Part shown: positions 4,845 through 6,730 of the stretch, one piece after another
Layout: the number at the start of each line of letters is the position of its first letter
Position numbering within the stretch: position 1 is the stretch's first letter
Origin: an uncultured Clostridia bacterium
Lineage (GTDB): Bacteria > Bacillota_A > Clostridia > TANB77 > CAG-508
NCBI GenBank assembly: GCA_948852375.1
Contig: CAQOYX010000082.1
Coordinates: forward strand, 1 to 6,730
DNA length: 6,730 nt
Direction: 5' to 3'
The notes under the pieces: generated by a model
Told to the model about the DNA's origin: nothing
What the model saw: the letters and a program-made list of their open reading frames with translations, nothing else
Database searches by the model: none
Made by a program: the position numbers and the translations under genes

Positions 4845-5846
4845 TTATTTCATAGCTTCTTCAACAGCTACTGCAACAGATACTGTTGCACCTACCATTG
4901 GGTTATTTCCCATACCAATTAATCCCATCATTTCAACATGTGCTGGAACTGATGATGAGCCTGCAAATTGTGCATCTGAGTGCATTCTTCCCATTGTATC
5001 TGTCATACCATATGATGCTGGTCCTGAACCCATATTGTCTGGGTGAAGTGTTCTTCCTGTTCCTCCTCCTGATGCAACTGAGAAGTACTTTTTACCTTGT
5101 TCGATACATTCTTTTTTGTATGTTCCTGCTACTGGATGTTGGAATCTTGTTGGGTTTGTAGAGTTACCTGTAATTGATACATCTACTCCCTCCATATGCA
5201 TTATTGCTACACCTTCTCTTACATCATTTGCACCATAACATCTAACTTTTGCTCTTTCTCCATTTGAATATGGAATTTCTTTTACCACATTTACTTTTCC
5301 TGTGAAGAAATCAAAGTCTGTTTGTACATATGTAAATCCATTAATTCTTGAAATTACTTGTGCTGCGTCTTTTCCTAATCCATTTAGGATTACTCTTAAT
5401 GGTTCTTTTCTTACTTTATTTGCAGATCTCGCAATACCAATTGCTCCTTCTGCTGCTGCAAAACTTTCATGTCCTGCTAAAAATGCAAAACATTTTGTTT
5501 CTTCTGATAATAGCATAGATGCTAGGTTTCCATGTCCTAATCCTACTTTTCTATCATCTGCAACTGAACCTGGTATACAAAACGCTTGTAAACCCTCTCC
5601 AATAGCAGTTGCAGCATCTGCTGCTTTTGTACAACCTTTTTTTATAGCAATTGCTGCACCTAATGTATATGCCCAACATGCATTTTCAAAACATATTGGT
5701 TGAACACTTTTTGTAATATCATAAGGATTAAATCCTTTTTCTTTACAAATATTTAATGCATCTTCAAAATCTTTTATTCCGTATTTTTCCATTACAGGTT
5801 TTATTTGGTCTATTCTTCTTTCATAACTTTCAAATGTTACTGCCAT
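4845..5846 (-). CDS. GGGtGRT-family protein
   Basis: This is a complete 333-residue protein, the usual length of the GGGtGRT family (Pfam PF14057), whose function is not established. The ATG at 5846 follows a perfect AAGGAGG at 5861-5855. The name-giving motif GGGTGRT is at residues 260-266, followed by the highly conserved LHPDNMGSGPASYGM, GRMHSDAQFAGSSSVPAH and GMGNNPMVGATV segments. The N-terminal half is glycine/alanine-rich with GHGN and AGHESFAAAEGA elements. There are eight cysteines (34, 52, 57, 72, 90, 119, 203, 247), including a C-x4-C pair at 52/57, so metal or Fe-S binding is possible but not shown. No signal peptide or membrane segment is seen, so it is cytoplasmic. The gene lies downstream of a U-type Fe-S scaffold gene, a recurring arrangement for this family. 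Codons are strongly biased and the ribosome site is ideal, suggesting good expression. Confidence 0.92.
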   Translation of the reverse strand: MAVTFESYERRIDQIKPVMEKYGIKDFEDALNICKEKGFNPYDITKSVQPICFENACWAYTLGAAIAIKKGCTKAADAATAIGEGLQAFCIPGSVADDRKVGLGHGNLASMLLSEETKCFAFLAGHESFAAAEGAIGIARSANKVRKEPLRVILNGLGKDAAQVISRINGFTYVQTDFDFFTGKVNVVKEIPYSNGERAKVRCYGANDVREGVAIMHMEGVDVSITGNSTNPTRFQHPVAGTYKKECIEQGKKYFSVASGGGTGRTLHPDNMGSGPASYGMTDTMGRMHSDAQFAGSSSVPAHVEMMGLIGMGNNPMVGATVSVAVAVEEAMK

Positions 5847-5890
5847 TATTTATTCCTCCTTCATAATATTTTTTCATTGTTCAAACATTT

Positions 5891-6147
5891 TTAACGTTCA
5901 AAATCATCCTGATATTCTTCACGTGCTTGTTTTAATGTTCTACCTCCATGGTAATCCACTTTACCTAAACTCTTAATTTTTCTTGTTCCATTTTTTAAAC
6001 TCTCTCTATTTCTACATACGATTTTCCTTCTTCATACATATCTATTGCAATAAGTAATATTTCTTCTCTTTGAAACTTTCTAATAGTATATTTATTTTCT
6101 TTTTTTTCAAAATCATCATCTTCTTCAGTACCTTGTGGTACCTTTTT
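5891..6147 (-). pseudogene. Decayed unrecognised small gene, frameshifted and without a start
   Basis: Between the scaffold and GGGtGRT genes lies a 257-nt stretch that reads like protein in two successive minus-strand frames. Frame one (6147-5995) has no start codon before a stop at 6150-6148. It gives VPQGTEEDDDFEKKE, then a helical segment REEILLIAIDMYEEGKSY and VEIERV-stop. Frame two picks up at about 6004 with ESLKNGTRKIKSLG, DYHGGRTLKQAREE and YQDDFER-stop at 5893-5891. The junction falls on a GAGAGAG run, where a 2-nt slip joins the frames. Codons in both parts end mostly in A or T, as in real genes here. I do not recognise the family; the 'MYEEGKSYVEIE' part recalls a helix-turn-helix entry but that is weak. 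It could be a remnant of an insertion, or an intact gene hit by sequence errors. Confidence 0.45.
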
Positions 6148-6190
6148 TTAAATTTTTTCTACTATTTTTTAAGTTTAAGTATCATTTTAA

Positions 6191-6730
6191 CTATTCCTTT
6201 CTTGGATCGACTTTCTTTACTGCTTCATCGAATCTTCCGTATGTTCCACTTGCTTTTTCTATTGCTTCTGTTGGCTCTATTCCTTTTTTGATGTTTTCCA
6301 TCATTTTTCCTAAGTTTACGTATTTGTATCCTATTATTTGGTTATCCTTATCTAAACCAATTTCTACTATGTATCCTTCAGCAAGTTCTAGGTATCTTGG
6401 TCCTTTTGAAAGTGTTGAATAGATAGTACCTACTTGACTTCTTGTTCCTTTTCCTAAATCTTCAAGTCCTGCTCCTATTGGAAGTCCTCCCTCAGAGAAA
6501 GCAGATTGTGTTCTACCGTATACTATTTGTAAGAATAATTCTCTCATAGCTGTGTTTATAGCATCACAAACAAGGTCTGTGTTTAATGCTTCAAGTATTG
6601 TTTTTCCTACTAAGATTTCTCCAGCCATTGCAGCTGAGTGTGTCATTCCTGAGCATCCTATTGTTTCTACTAATGCTTCTTGAATGATACCTTCTTTAAC
6701 ATTTAATGTTAGTTTACATGCTCCTTGTTG
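6191..6730 (-). CDS. U-type (NifU/IscU-like) Fe-S cluster scaffold protein, 5' end cut off
   Basis: The frame is open to the right edge of the window, so the true start lies beyond it; the ATG at 6646 is internal and falls after a conserved cysteine. The 179 visible residues begin QQGACKLTLNV, continue with ETIGCSGMTHSAAMAGE and ILVGKTILEALNTDLVCDAI. The three cysteines (visible residues 5, 26 and 55) sit where the three cluster ligands of NifU/IscU scaffolds sit. The 'GC-S...S...G(K)T' region matches the scaffold pattern of a loop followed by a helix. The spacing of the ligands is shorter than in IscU and the Asp next to the first ligand is not present. The C-terminal half (GLPIGAGLEDLGKGTRSQVGT, then LELAEGYIVEIG) is specific to the subgroup found beside GGGtGRT genes. 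Cytoplasmic; assembly or handover of Fe-S clusters is inferred. Confidence 0.82.
   Translation of the reverse strand, partial: QQGACKLTLNVKEGIIQEALVETIGCSGMTHSAAMAGEILVGKTILEALNTDLVCDAINTAMRELFLQIVYGRTQSAFSEGGLPIGAGLEDLGKGTRSQVGTIYSTLSKGPRYLELAEGYIVEIGLDKDNQIIGYKYVNLGKMMENIKKGIEPTEAIEKASGTYGRFDEAVKKVDPRKE

Noticed and set aside
4886..5703. Plus-strand open frames opposite the GGGtGRT gene
   Set aside because: They are shadows of a strongly conserved minus-strand gene and show no recognisable domain.
6070..6422. Plus-strand Phe/Leu-rich open frames resembling membrane peptides
   Set aside because: They lie opposite A-rich minus-strand sequence and the scaffold gene; T-rich DNA reads as Phe/Leu by composition alone.

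Overview
The window is AT-rich, with strongly A/T-ending codons, AAAGGGG or AAGGAGG ribosome binding sites, and two promoters that match the sigma-A consensus exactly. Together with the gene families present (GGGtGRT protein, U-type Fe-S scaffold, SdpR/SdpI, PadR/PspC/DUF4097, DUF4362/DUF3221) this points to a low-GC Bacillota, most likely a Clostridia member. Every supported gene lies on the minus strand, so transcription runs from high to low coordinates. No RNA gene, CRISPR array, insertion sequence or phage gene was seen.

Region by region, in transcription order. (1) 6730-4769: the 3' part of a U-type (NifU/IscU-like) Fe-S cluster scaffold gene, a decayed unrecognised small gene, and a complete GGGtGRT-family gene that ends in a hairpin. 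The scaffold/GGGtGRT pairing is a recurrent neighbourhood whose job is not established. (2) 4702-3842: a promoter, a leader, a secreted LysM-domain protein with visibly higher GC than its neighbours, and a short perfect hairpin. (3) 3771-2895: a membrane-anchored DUF4362 + DUF3221 protein whose last domain is split off by a +1 frame disruption, followed by a hairpin that pairs properly only in minus-strand RNA. (4) 2844-469: a PadR-controlled envelope operon with a perfect promoter overlapped by a 9-bp palindrome, then PadR, PspC, a membrane protein with an N-terminal permease-prefix-type region, and a DUF4097 (toastrack) beta-repeat protein. (5) 460-1: a perfect promoter bracketed by two identical 11-mers, an SdpR-like ArsR-family autorepressor, and the overlapping start of an SdpI-like membrane protein cut by the window edge.

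Functionally, the left half is two adjacent, separately promoted, self-regulated cell-envelope modules (PadR/PspC/DUF4097 and SdpR/SdpI). The middle holds two cell-surface proteins of unknown role. The right end is a conserved Fe-S-scaffold-linked gene pair. The most unusual points are the frame break in the DUF3221 gene at a CTT-C site resembling the RF2 recoding site, the decayed gene inside the otherwise conserved scaffold/GGGtGRT pair, and the operator-like repeats around both consensus promoters.
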